Made by a program: the position numbers and the translations under genes. From an uncultured Prevotellaceae bacterium (GTDB lineage: Bacteria > Bacteroidota > Bacteroidia > Bacteroidales > Bacteroidaceae), in assembly GCA_947303695.1 (NCBI GenBank), contig CAMYYX010000090.1, positions 1 through 7,223 on the forward strand: a stretch of DNA of 7,223 nt, written 5' to 3'. This document shows positions 1 to 7,223 of the stretch, piece by piece. The notes below the pieces were generated by a model, which searched no databases, was not told where the DNA came from, and saw nothing but the letters and a program-made list of their open reading frames with translations. How positions within the stretch are numbered: position 1 is the stretch's first letter; the number at the start of each line of letters is the position of its first letter.

Positions 1-1391
1 GTTTTCATCTCGATGCTTTGAGCAATCATGCGGCGCATGTCGAAGCGATTGCCGACTAGTCCGGCTGCTTTCGCCTGAAGCATGATGTTGCCGATGGCTG
101 TTCCCTCGACAGGACCTGTCAGCACAGGGATGCCTATGCTGTCGGCTGTCATCTGCATGAGATGGGTATTGAGACTTCCGCCACCGATGACATGAAGTCG
201 TTCGATGGGGAAGGGAGCGAGTTCGCGGAGGTAACCCAACACCTCCCGATAGCGCAGTGCCAGACTCTCGAAGATGCAGCGTGCCATCTGACGATAGTCT
301 TCCGGAATAGGCTGATGGGTCTCACGGCAATAGTCCTTAATGGCTTCGACCATACTTGTAGGATTCGCAAATCGTGGGTCATCGGGATTAATGATACTGC
401 GGAAGGGTTCTGCCGTCATCGCATCAGCATTCAGCTGATTGATATCTGCAGGAGCATCAGTCCATTCCTGCCTGCAGCGCTCTAAGAGCCACATGCCGCA
501 GATGTTCTTCAGGAAGCGGGTGGTGCCCTCTATACCACCTTCGTTGGTGAAGTTGTAGTCGAAACTCTTTTGGTTGATGATGGCATCCTGTGTCTCGATA
601 CCCAACAGACTCCAGGTTCCACAACTGAGGTAAGCAAAATGCTCGTCGCTGGCAGGTACGGCAGCAACAGCTGCTGCAGTATCGTGTCCCGCTACTGCTA
701 CGACAGGTATAGCCCCCAGTCCTGTCAGTTTCTGCACTTCGGGTGTCAATGTACCTGCCACCTCGCTGGGATTGACATAGCGACCGAACTGACTCTCCTT
801 GAGTCCGATGACATCAAGCAGTTCTGGGTCTATCCGTTTGGTGCGAGGGTCGAGTAGCTGACTGGTGCTGAGGATGGTGTACTCGCATACCGCCTCGCCT
901 GTCAGCATATACATCAGTGCATCGGGGATGAACAGAATCTTATCGGCAGCCTCCAAAGCAGAGTCGCCATGTTGGTGCATCGTGAAAAGTTGGAAAAGGG
1001 AATTGAACGGCATGAACTGAATGCCTGTCTTCTCGTACACCTTTTCTTTTGAAATATGTCGGAAGTACTCCTCCATCACTCCGTTTGTATGTGGATCACG
1101 ATAGCAGTAAGGATTACGCAGGATGCCTCCGTCACGACCTACACACACGAAGTCCACACCCCATGTGTCGATGCCTATACTCTGGATTTCAATCCCTTCG
1201 CTGGCTACGATGCGCAGTCCTCGAATGATTTCCTGATACAAGGCATAGATATCCCAGAAGTAGTGTCCTCCAGTCTGGATGATGGGGTTGGGGAAGCGTG
1301 TCAGTTCGCGTTGCTGGAGTTTTCCTTCCTCAATCGAACCCAAAATGGTGCGGCCGCTCGTGGCGCCTAAATCGATTGCGATGAAGTTCAT
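1..1391 (-). CDS. rhaB: Rhamnulokinase RhaB, 3' end cut by the window
   Basis: This FGGY-family sugar kinase phosphorylates L-rhamnulose to L-rhamnulose 1-phosphate with ATP, the second step of cytoplasmic L-rhamnose catabolism between RhaA and RhaD. I translated 463 uninterrupted residues; E. coli RhaB has 489, so about 25 C-terminal residues lie beyond position 1. Visible motifs are the N-terminal phosphate-binding DLGATSGR (residues 7-14), DTWGVDFV (75-82), GHDTAAAV (235-242) with Asp237 as the expected catalytic base, SCGTWSLL (256-263), and the C-terminal ATPase-lobe motif GGGSLN (403-408) followed by GPVEGTAIGN. The ASSGR/ATSGR form of the first motif, TWGVDF and GHDTA are typical of rhamnulokinase rather than xylulokinase or glycerol kinase. 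The ATG at 1391 is one base after the stop of the upstream peptidase gene, so its translation is probably coupled. No frameshift or missing key residue is seen. The specific substrate is inferred from family resemblance. Confidence 0.93.
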   Translation of the reverse strand, partial: MNFIAIDLGATSGRTILGSIEEGKLQQRELTRFPNPIIQTGGHYFWDIYALYQEIIRGLRIVASEGIEIQSIGIDTWGVDFVCVGRDGGILRNPYCYRDPHTNGVMEEYFRHISKEKVYEKTGIQFMPFNSLFQLFTMHQHGDSALEAADKILFIPDALMYMLTGEAVCEYTILSTSQLLDPRTKRIDPELLDVIGLKESQFGRYVNPSEVAGTLTPEVQKLTGLGAIPVVAVAGHDTAAAVAAVPASDEHFAYLSCGTWSLLGIETQDAIINQKSFDYNFTNEGGIEGTTRFLKNICGMWLLERCRQEWTDAPADINQLNADAMTAEPFRSIINPDDPRFANPTSMVEAIKDYCRETHQPIPEDYRQMARCIFESLALRYREVLGYLRELAPFPIERLHVIGGGSLNTHLMQMTADSIGIPVLTGPVEGTAIGNIMLQAKAAGLVGNRFDMRRMIAQSIEMK

Positions 1392-1395
1392 ATTA
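1391..1395 (-). other. Stop/start junction of peptidase and rhaB
   Basis: On the minus strand the peptidase stop TAA (1395-1393) is followed by a single T and then the rhaB ATG (1391-1389), reading TAATATG. No strong Shine-Dalgarno sequence precedes the ATG; only an A-rich, weakly purine stretch in the last peptidase codons is seen. The spacing supports one transcript and re-initiation by the terminating ribosome. Bacteroidota often lack clear Shine-Dalgarno sites, so that absence alone means little. Confidence 0.7.
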
Positions 1396-3882
1396 CAGGT
1401 CTTTTTCTGAATAGATGTCGTTCCACCATTTAGGGTCGTCTTGCAGGTACTTGGCAAACCATGCAAAGATGGTGTTCTGCCACTTGATGCGTTTCTGGAA
1501 GTCGAGGATATGGTGATTCTGTCCTTTGACGAGTACCATAGCAGTCTCACGTCCTAAGAGTTTCAGGGCGGTGAACATCTGGATACTTTCGCCCACAGGT
1601 ACGTTGGTGTCGGCATCACCATGTAGGAAGAGGATAGGGGTGTGAATCTTGTCGGCATTAAAGAGAGGACTCTGATCTACATACAGATGCTTGTCGGTCC
1701 ATGGGTAGCGGTTAGCCATGCTGACCTCGCTGTAGCTGTAGCCCCAATAGCCTTCACCCCAGTAGCTGGTGTGATCGCTGATGCCTGCATGCGAGATGGC
1801 TGCAGCAAAGATGTCTGTCACAGTCTGGAGGTATTGTGTCATGAATCCTCCATAGCTGGCACCGATACATCCAATCTTCTTCGTATTGACAAACGAGTGT
1901 TCCTTACAGAACTGCTTCGTACCATCGATGATGTCTTGTGCTACACCTTCACCGGCTGTATTGACATGACGTGAGGAGAATTCCTGACCGAATCCGGTAG
2001 CACCTGAAGGATTGATGACCAGCACTACATAGCCTAATGAGGCATAGGCATGATGCGGATAGCGGCTTTCGAAGTTGCGAGAGGTAGGAGAACAACCTCC
2101 ATAGTAGTTCACAATCATTGGATATTGTTTCGAAGCGTCGAAGTCGGCAGGTAAGTAGTAACGTCCTGAGATGGTTTCTCCTCGGCTGTTCGTAAATGTC
2201 CATGCACGACATTCTCCTAGTGTGGAATTCTTCAGATTCTCACTGCTCAAGTCATCACAGAGGGTCGATTTCATTGTTTTGGTATTGAGCAGATGCAGAC
2301 GGTTGCTATTCGATGCACTCACTCCGTAATAGGCAACCAGTGGAGCTGTTGAGGCACAGTCGATGGAATTGATGACTTCCTCGTTGCATGCAATCTCCTT
2401 AATCTTTCCTGTCTTGGGGTTCAGTTGGAAGAGATTGACAGAGTCTCGGTCTTCTGCACAGAAGTAGAGCATGCCATCGTATTCGCTCCAAGAAGCACGA
2501 CTGACGGATGGGTTGAAGTCTTTCGTCACACAGCGCAGGTTGCTGGTACTCATGTCGGTCTTGTTGACATCGATAAGAAACAGCTGGGTGTCTATCATGC
2601 TAGGTGTGCGACCTTCTGGCACATTCTTTCCGATTCCTCTGAATGCCTCAGGACTACCATACACGGCAATCATCGACCCATCGGGCGAGAGGAGGGCACG
2701 TGCAGTGAAGCCGTCATCCTCAAAGACACACTTCGTCTCCATCGTCTCCATGTTGAGCAGATAGAGTGAGTTGACGATAGTGGGGCGCTCGGTGAGTCGT
2801 GAACGCTCTGTTCCATAGAGCAACAGCTTGCCATCGTTGGAGATGCCTCCCAGGTTGATGTTATGATGCCCATAGGTGAGGGGTTGCACCATACCAGTCT
2901 TAAAGTCATATTTCAGTATGTTGGTACGATTGCGCCAGCCTGGCTGACGATCTTCTGGCTGCAACACTTGATAGACTCCCTCATCTTCCTTTGGACCTTC
3001 GCTTTCTTTATATAAAATAAGGTAGTCCTCTGTCGGTGAGATGTGGAAACTCCCTTTCTCTACTCCCTCGGCAAGGGTTGTCTCGCGTCCTGTAGCAGGA
3101 TCCACGCAGATGAACTTCATGCCTGCAGGGGTCTCTTCTGTGTAGTAATACTGATTGGAGGTCGGCATCCAATGGATGGAATATCCAAGGTCGGCTATCT
3201 GACGTCCTGTCGCTGTCTCGCGGATGACGTTGTGGGTCTTGGTCTTACCATCTGTGGCAGTTGTCCGGTAGCTGATGCGGATGTATTTCCCATTAGGTGA
3301 TAGAGCGGCACCTGTGTAGGTTGTCGCAGTGATGACGTCCATGAAGTTGTATTTGTGACGTGCAGTGTAGTCACGAATGCTGATAGCTCCTTCTGTTTCA
3401 GCCTCTACGCTGATAGAAGCCGAGTCGGTCTTTTCCGGCACAGACAGATATTTAATGACTACTTGGTGGTTGGTTGGCTCGAGTCGCACATAGCCACTCA
3501 TCTGTTTCTTCCCATCGACAAACAATTGATACTTGTTGATACCTTTTATGTCGATGGTAACCCCTGTATAAAGCTTGTTTTCAATATTGAAGCCGATGAG
3601 GTGGAGGGCTGAAGTAGATGGGGAAGAGGGAAGCGTGAAGCGTAAAGAGTTCTTGTCGCTGGTATTGATAACCTGACCATTTCCCAATAGTGTCTGCTTG
3701 ATGGGGATGTCTAACAGCTTCGAGTCATCGAATCCGGAGGCTTTTACATCTTTCTGGTCTATCATCACAGGGTTCTGTACAGGGAAAGGACCTGCATAGC
3801 GAAGACTTCCAAGAGGGATGGATTGGCAAAAGGCTAAAGACGAGAAGCTGATGGCAGCGATTGTAAAAAAATATTTTTTCAT
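1393..3882 (-). CDS. Exported S9-family serine peptidase (prolyl oligopeptidase / DPP-IV-like)
   Basis: The protein has 829 residues. The start at 3882 is chosen because it gives a signal peptide (MKKYFFTIAAISFSSLAFC, probable cleavage before Gln20); the same frame stays open further upstream, but that extension lies over the end of malQ. Residues about 21-180 form an N-terminal region I cannot assign, with a beta-rich part near 95-170. Residues about 180-550 look like the S9 beta-propeller (repeated patterns such as LSPNGKYIRIS and ISNDGKLLLYG). Residues about 570-815 are the alpha/beta-hydrolase domain. The triad is visible: Ser676 in GASYGGF, Asp758 in HGDADTNVP, His790 in KGQNHH. It should cleave peptides in the periplasm or at the cell surface, but whether it acts as an oligopeptidase, an aminopeptidase or a dipeptidyl peptidase cannot be read from the sequence. 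It begins 13 bases after malQ and ends one base before rhaB, so it lies inside a carbohydrate operon. The family call is firm; the physiological substrate is unknown. Confidence 0.93.
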   Translation of the reverse strand: MKKYFFTIAAISFSSLAFCQSIPLGSLRYAGPFPVQNPVMIDQKDVKASGFDDSKLLDIPIKQTLLGNGQVINTSDKNSLRFTLPSSPSTSALHLIGFNIENKLYTGVTIDIKGINKYQLFVDGKKQMSGYVRLEPTNHQVVIKYLSVPEKTDSASISVEAETEGAISIRDYTARHKYNFMDVITATTYTGAALSPNGKYIRISYRTTATDGKTKTHNVIRETATGRQIADLGYSIHWMPTSNQYYYTEETPAGMKFICVDPATGRETTLAEGVEKGSFHISPTEDYLILYKESEGPKEDEGVYQVLQPEDRQPGWRNRTNILKYDFKTGMVQPLTYGHHNINLGGISNDGKLLLYGTERSRLTERPTIVNSLYLLNMETMETKCVFEDDGFTARALLSPDGSMIAVYGSPEAFRGIGKNVPEGRTPSMIDTQLFLIDVNKTDMSTSNLRCVTKDFNPSVSRASWSEYDGMLYFCAEDRDSVNLFQLNPKTGKIKEIACNEEVINSIDCASTAPLVAYYGVSASNSNRLHLLNTKTMKSTLCDDLSSENLKNSTLGECRAWTFTNSRGETISGRYYLPADFDASKQYPMIVNYYGGCSPTSRNFESRYPHHAYASLGYVVLVINPSGATGFGQEFSSRHVNTAGEGVAQDIIDGTKQFCKEHSFVNTKKIGCIGASYGGFMTQYLQTVTDIFAAAISHAGISDHTSYWGEGYWGYSYSEVSMANRYPWTDKHLYVDQSPLFNADKIHTPILFLHGDADTNVPVGESIQMFTALKLLGRETAMVLVKGQNHHILDFQKRIKWQNTIFAWFAKYLQDDPKWWNDIYSEKDL

Positions 3883-3895
3883 ATAGTTCAATTGT

Positions 3896-5932
3896 TTATA
3901 TTCTATGAGTAGACTGTATGATTTCTTTGATGTGTTCCGTGAAAGATTTGTTTTTGAGCAGGCTCTCGAGTGTGATGTGCATGCGATAGCGCCAGTAGTG
4001 GCGTGAGTTCGCAGGTACGTTGATGCGTTCAGCTGCTGCATCAGGATAACGTAAGGACTCATCGACAGCCAACCAATCTTGGAGTGCAATGATGCATAAT
4101 GCGGATGGACACTCAAGGTGTTGACGTATAATCGTCTCACAAAGCCATCCAGGAGCTTTCTCAGGAGCATCACCTTCCAATCCAAGTACGTCGTTGTAGT
4201 AACGCTGTGCACGCTCGGAGTCTTCTTCCCACCAACCACGTAGAGTAGGGGTGTCGTGTGAAGAGATGGTGCAGACAGACAGGACGGGGTTGTCCTGCAA
4301 CTTACCGAACTCCAACCCTGGAGCTTTCGGCATACTTTGTATTTCGAGACTCAGGATCTCCAGTTTGTTCATTACCCATGACATACATTCAGGTATCATG
4401 CCCAAATCCTCACCACAGGCAATCATCTGGGTAGAGCGAGTGAGGGCCGGCAGTTTCTTCATGGCTTCCTCATACCAGAACTGATTATGGCGGCAGTAGA
4501 AGAACTCGTGGTACATGTGGTCGAAGGCATGACGAGAAGCCTCGTCCATCAGTTCATAGTCATCTTCTTGCTTTGCCGCAATCTTGATATGGTAACGTGT
4601 GGGGTCTTTTGCATCCTGCAAGTACATGTCCTCCTTGAATGGAACTCCGTAGCGAGTGATTTCTTCTATCGTCATTGGTAAGGCGGGCGCAAAATGTCCC
4701 ATCAGACCACTTTTGTATGGTACAGGTATTTCCCAGATGCGGCAGAAGCCCAATATGTGGTCGATGCGGTAGGCCGAGAAGTATTCTGCCATCTTACGCA
4801 TACGGTGTATCCACCAGCGGTATCCATCACGAGCCATCACATCCCAGTTGTATGTAGGGAATCCCCAGTTCTGCCCATCCGTTGCAAACATATCGGGAGG
4901 AGCACCTGTTTGTCCGTTCATGTTGAAATATTGTGGTTCGGCCCATGCTTCCACGCTGTTGGTGCTGATGCCGATAGGAATGTCTCCTTTCAGAATAATA
5001 CCTTTTTCCCGTGCGTAGTTTCCGACCTCCATCAACTGGATGTGCAGGTTGTACTGAATATAATAATGATAGCCGATTTCGTGTTTTTCCTGCTTGATGA
5101 GTGCCTCTACCTCCTCTGCGTTATAGGTACTGTAAGCAGGCCATACGGAGAATTGCGAGGTTCCATATTTGTCACGCAGATACGAGAATGCAGCATAAGG
5201 CTTTAACCACTCATGGTTCCTTTCGTAGAATGCCTTATAACCTTTTGTGCGCAATACCTTGGCTCCATCTTGTTCGTATTTCTGTCGCATGTAGCTGCGT
5301 TTCAGGTTGTTCACAGCCTCGTAGTCAATCTTCGGAAGAGCATTCACACGTTTGCGCTCCTTCTCATACTTCGTCATTTCCTTTGCGTTGGAAAGCGGAC
5401 CTAGTTTCTGAAGGTTGAGATACATAGGATGCAACGCATAGACAGAGATGATGTTATAAGGATAAGAGTCGGTCCATGTGTGCGAGATGGTCGTGTCGTT
5501 GATTGGCAGAATCTGTACAGCACCCATGCCAGTCTGCTCAGCCCATTTCACCAGTTTCAACAGGTCGCCGAAATCGCCGACTCCCTGACTGTCCTCACTT
5601 CGTAATGAGAACACAGGAACCGCTACGCCTGCCACGTGATGTGGCTCGCTCCACCAGTCGTGCTGCTCATAGACCGTCTTGCTCTTTTTGGGGAAAATGG
5701 TGTGAGGCATCGTAGCTACCTCAATACGTGTTTCATGCCCGTCTCGTTCGATATAGTAACGATAAGTAATCAGTTCTTCTGAACCATCAGGCAAATCCAC
5801 AGTACCTGTCCAATCTTTTCCGTCGAGTGTGGATAGAGGGATGCGGACAGCTGGTTTGTTGCCCTGCGACAAGCTGATCCATACGGATTCACCCCATTGT
5901 GTATAATATTCAATCTTAAATTGTAGTTGCAT
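3896..5932 (-). CDS. malQ: 4-alpha-glucanotransferase (GH77) with one short CBM20-like domain
   Basis: This disproportionating enzyme moves alpha-1,4-glucan segments between maltodextrins and glycogen-like chains in the cytoplasm; no signal peptide is present. The protein has 678 residues. Residues about 1-85 resemble a starch-binding CBM20 (FKIEYYTQWGESVWIS at 5-20, YRYYIERDG at 57-65) but lack the usual middle loop with LGxW. The GH77 barrel follows from about residue 98 (VAGVAVPVFSLRSEDSQGVG). Expected catalytic residues are the nucleophile Asp391 in RIDHILGF, acid/base Glu508 in GEDLGM, and stabilising Asp560 in SSHDTPTLRGWW. The nucleophile to acid/base spacing of 117 residues is much longer than in classical amylomaltases, a trait of the plant DPE2-like branch, which normally carries two CBM20s. 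In the same frame a stop lies five codons upstream of the ATG (5947-5945), so a missed longer N-terminus is unlikely. It starts 4 bases after the GH43 gene and ends 13 bases before the peptidase gene. The exact acceptor is unknown. Confidence 0.93.
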   Translation of the reverse strand: MQLQFKIEYYTQWGESVWISLSQGNKPAVRIPLSTLDGKDWTGTVDLPDGSEELITYRYYIERDGHETRIEVATMPHTIFPKKSKTVYEQHDWWSEPHHVAGVAVPVFSLRSEDSQGVGDFGDLLKLVKWAEQTGMGAVQILPINDTTISHTWTDSYPYNIISVYALHPMYLNLQKLGPLSNAKEMTKYEKERKRVNALPKIDYEAVNNLKRSYMRQKYEQDGAKVLRTKGYKAFYERNHEWLKPYAAFSYLRDKYGTSQFSVWPAYSTYNAEEVEALIKQEKHEIGYHYYIQYNLHIQLMEVGNYAREKGIILKGDIPIGISTNSVEAWAEPQYFNMNGQTGAPPDMFATDGQNWGFPTYNWDVMARDGYRWWIHRMRKMAEYFSAYRIDHILGFCRIWEIPVPYKSGLMGHFAPALPMTIEEITRYGVPFKEDMYLQDAKDPTRYHIKIAAKQEDDYELMDEASRHAFDHMYHEFFYCRHNQFWYEEAMKKLPALTRSTQMIACGEDLGMIPECMSWVMNKLEILSLEIQSMPKAPGLEFGKLQDNPVLSVCTISSHDTPTLRGWWEEDSERAQRYYNDVLGLEGDAPEKAPGWLCETIIRQHLECPSALCIIALQDWLAVDESLRYPDAAAERINVPANSRHYWRYRMHITLESLLKNKSFTEHIKEIIQSTHRI

Positions 5933-5936
5933 ATAT

Positions 5937-7223
5937 TTATTCTTTCATCTTTTCATATATTGTCAGCACATCCTGTGTGTCTACGATACCGTCGTGGTTC
6001 ACATCGCATGCCTCTATGGATAGTGAGCCGTCTTGCATATGTTGATAGACACAGAGCACATCCTGTGTGTCTACCACTCCGTCACCATTCACATCCTCCT
6101 TCATTGGAAGATTTGTTTTGTTGGTGCGGATGCGCACCTGACGTTTGTAGCTGTAGGCATAATTGTCTTTCTGGGTTGTGCAGGTAAGATCTACGATTAC
6201 AATCGTATCTCCTGCTGACTCGTAGGGAACCATCAGTTTGCCTGCATCAGAAAAGAGGTCAGGATGGCTCGATGTCCAACTGATGCTGGCTCCGTATCTC
6301 AACCCTTCGAAGCTGAAATCTACGTCGGCCTTGATGAGTTGGAGCGACGTTACAGGGAAGTTGTTCTTTACGATGTTTGTGTAATTGTAGTCCACCGCAT
6401 AGTCTCCGTTCATATTGCTGCCCCAGACGCTTACGCCATCTTGAGAGATGGCAGAGAAGCAAACGGTCTTCGCATTTGTACCGCTGAACACTTGTGGAAG
6501 TATCACTCCGTAGTATTCTGCCGAAGAACTGCTGGTTGTGCCTTTCGGACGTATCTTCAGGGTAATGAACGATGTGCCGGCCTTACGTCGCCAAGTACCG
6601 ATATAATCGCCTGTGACAGTCCCGTTTTTGTTCACCTGGGCAATGCCTGGGGTTGAATAGGCGTTGTTCGCAAAGTCCATTTTATAAGGATGCATCATCA
6701 TCTGGTAGGTACCGATGATCTCGTCTTGTGTGCATATTTCAGAGGCATCGATGTCCTCTTGCGAGTAGACGGAATTGATACCCGTCAGTCCGTTGAATTC
6801 GAAGGGTGAAGCAACCAACCATCCTTTCTCGTTCACGAACAACTGGTGCACACGGTCTTCAAATCCTTCGTTGCCTGAGTTGAAACGTGTATGATAAATC
6901 AGGTAAGCGCGTCCATCGTCATCTAAGAGTACAGAGTTATGTCCTTGGCTCATCTCAGCATATTTCATCGTGTCCCATTTGTGCGAACCAAGAATCTTCA
7001 TGCCGCGTGTGGTTGTTGCTGTCGGACCGTAGTTCATCATGTAACTGGGGAAGATGGCACTCGTACTGTTGCCGTCAGTATAAGGGCCGTTGGGATTCCT
7101 TGATCGGTAGTAGTGCATCTCGTATCCCTTCGAGGCTTCCAGTCCGCCATGGGTGACAAACAGATAGTAATAGTTGCCGATATGTTCGATGTAAGCCCCT
7201 TCGCCTGATACGTAGTAGCCGCC
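5937..7223 (-). CDS. GH43 endo-arabinanase-like protein with C-terminal dockerin, 5' part missing
   Basis: The last 428 residues of a secreted glycoside hydrolase are visible; the frame is open to the right edge, so the start and any signal peptide are outside. Residue numbers here count from that edge. EGAYIEHIGNYYYLF (residues 8-22) carries the probable general-acid Glu8; the nucleophilic base Asp of the family would lie upstream, out of view. GHNSVLLDDDGRAYLIYHTRF (94-114) includes the His95 expected near the metal site, and RVHQLFVNEKGW (124-135) is typical of endo-alpha-1,5-L-arabinanases. From about residue 165 (DEIIGTYQMM) comes a beta-sandwich like the GH43 C-terminal domain, then an Ig-like region (about 290-370, with SISWTSSHPDLFS), and finally a type I dockerin-like pair of calcium-binding repeats (about 376-428). 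The protein should act outside the cell on pectic arabinan. Beta-xylosidase or arabinofuranosidase activity of other GH43 branches cannot be excluded from the fragment. malQ follows after 4 bases. Confidence 0.87.
   Translation of the reverse strand, partial: GGYYVSGEGAYIEHIGNYYYLFVTHGGLEASKGYEMHYYRSRNPNGPYTDGNSTSAIFPSYMMNYGPTATTTRGMKILGSHKWDTMKYAEMSQGHNSVLLDDDGRAYLIYHTRFNSGNEGFEDRVHQLFVNEKGWLVASPFEFNGLTGINSVYSQEDIDASEICTQDEIIGTYQMMMHPYKMDFANNAYSTPGIAQVNKNGTVTGDYIGTWRRKAGTSFITLKIRPKGTTSSSSAEYYGVILPQVFSGTNAKTVCFSAISQDGVSVWGSNMNGDYAVDYNYTNIVKNNFPVTSLQLIKADVDFSFEGLRYGASISWTSSHPDLFSDAGKLMVPYESAGDTIVIVDLTCTTQKDNYAYSYKRQVRIRTNKTNLPMKEDVNGDGVVDTQDVLCVYQHMQDGSLSIEACDVNHDGIVDTQDVLTIYEKMKE
5965..6095 (-). 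repeat. Two copies of a dockerin-encoding 41-bp unit, 90 bp apart
   Basis: Units at 5965-6005 and 6055-6095 match at 34 of 41 positions, with 20 consecutive identical bases (5965-5984 and 6055-6074). The offset is exactly 90 bases, or 30 codons. They encode DVNGDGVVDTQDVL and DVNHDGIVDTQDVL, each an EF-hand-like loop with Asp1, Asn3, Asp5, Gly6, Asp9 and Asp12. Positions 10 and 11, which set partner choice in clostridial dockerins, are Thr-Gln in both copies. This is an internal protein-domain repeat, not a mobile or regulatory element. Confidence 0.9.

Noticed and set aside
3824..3882. A lipoprotein signal on the peptidase because of the Cys at residue 19
   Set aside because: The residues before Cys are LAF; Phe at -1 does not fit a lipobox. 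Signal peptidase I cleavage before Gln20 fits better.
3883..4239. A 119-codon upstream extension of the peptidase reading frame, giving a 948-residue protein
   Set aside because: It lies entirely over the malQ 3' end in another frame and its residues resemble no secreted N-terminus. The internal ATG at 3882 gives a clear signal peptide right after the malQ stop.
3896..5932. malQ as a truncated pseudogene, given its short N-terminus
   Set aside because: The frame is intact and all three expected catalytic residues are present. The start is tightly spaced to the preceding gene, so a natural short form is more likely.
5965..6095. The repeated DNA near 5965-6095 as a CRISPR-like or mobile-element repeat
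   Set aside because: There are only two copies, in frame, 30 codons apart, and they encode the two calcium loops of a dockerin.
162..6656. Plus-strand open frames of 60-170 codons opposite all four genes
   Set aside because: They are antisense shadows of well-supported genes. They show no recognisable motifs and no gene-like arrangement.
7116..7118. The ATG at 7118 as the start of the GH43 gene
   Set aside because: The frame continues to the window edge with conserved GH43 sequence (EGAYIEHIGNYYYLF), so this Met is internal and the real start is outside.

Overview
The window is a contiguous stretch of a Bacteroidota chromosome, most likely Prevotella or a close relative. This rests on four things: the gene families present, a CBM20-bearing MalQ, a C-terminal dockerin-like tail of the DVNGDGVVDTQDVL type that I associate with secreted Prevotella proteins, and the lack of strong Shine-Dalgarno sites at the starts. 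The genus is an inference from general knowledge, not a search result.

All four genes are on the minus strand and fill the window almost completely. In transcription order (right to left) they are: the 3' part of a secreted GH43 arabinanase with a C-terminal dockerin (7223 to 5937, 5' end off the window); a complete 4-alpha-glucanotransferase, malQ (5932 to 3896); a complete exported S9-family serine peptidase (3882 to 1393); and rhamnulokinase, rhaB (1391 to beyond position 1, 3' end off the window). The gaps are 4, 13 and 1 bases. I saw no terminator or convincing internal promoter, so the four probably share one transcript. No stretch above 300 bases lacks a gene, and I saw no RNA gene, mobile element or CRISPR array.

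Functionally the set is mixed. Arabinanase releases arabinose oligomers from pectin side chains outside the cell. Rhamnulokinase is the cytoplasmic second step of L-rhamnose use. Arabinan and rhamnose meet in rhamnogalacturonan I, so these two genes could belong to one pectin-related locus. MalQ (maltodextrin/glycogen metabolism) and the peptidase do not obviously fit that theme.

The gene content is mainly ordinary polysaccharide and peptide metabolism. The points most worth a second look are the dockerin tail in a bacterium not known for classical cellulosomes, the unusually short MalQ with one reduced CBM20, the uncharacterised N-terminal region of the peptidase, and the mixed operon. I did not find a clearly new biological system.
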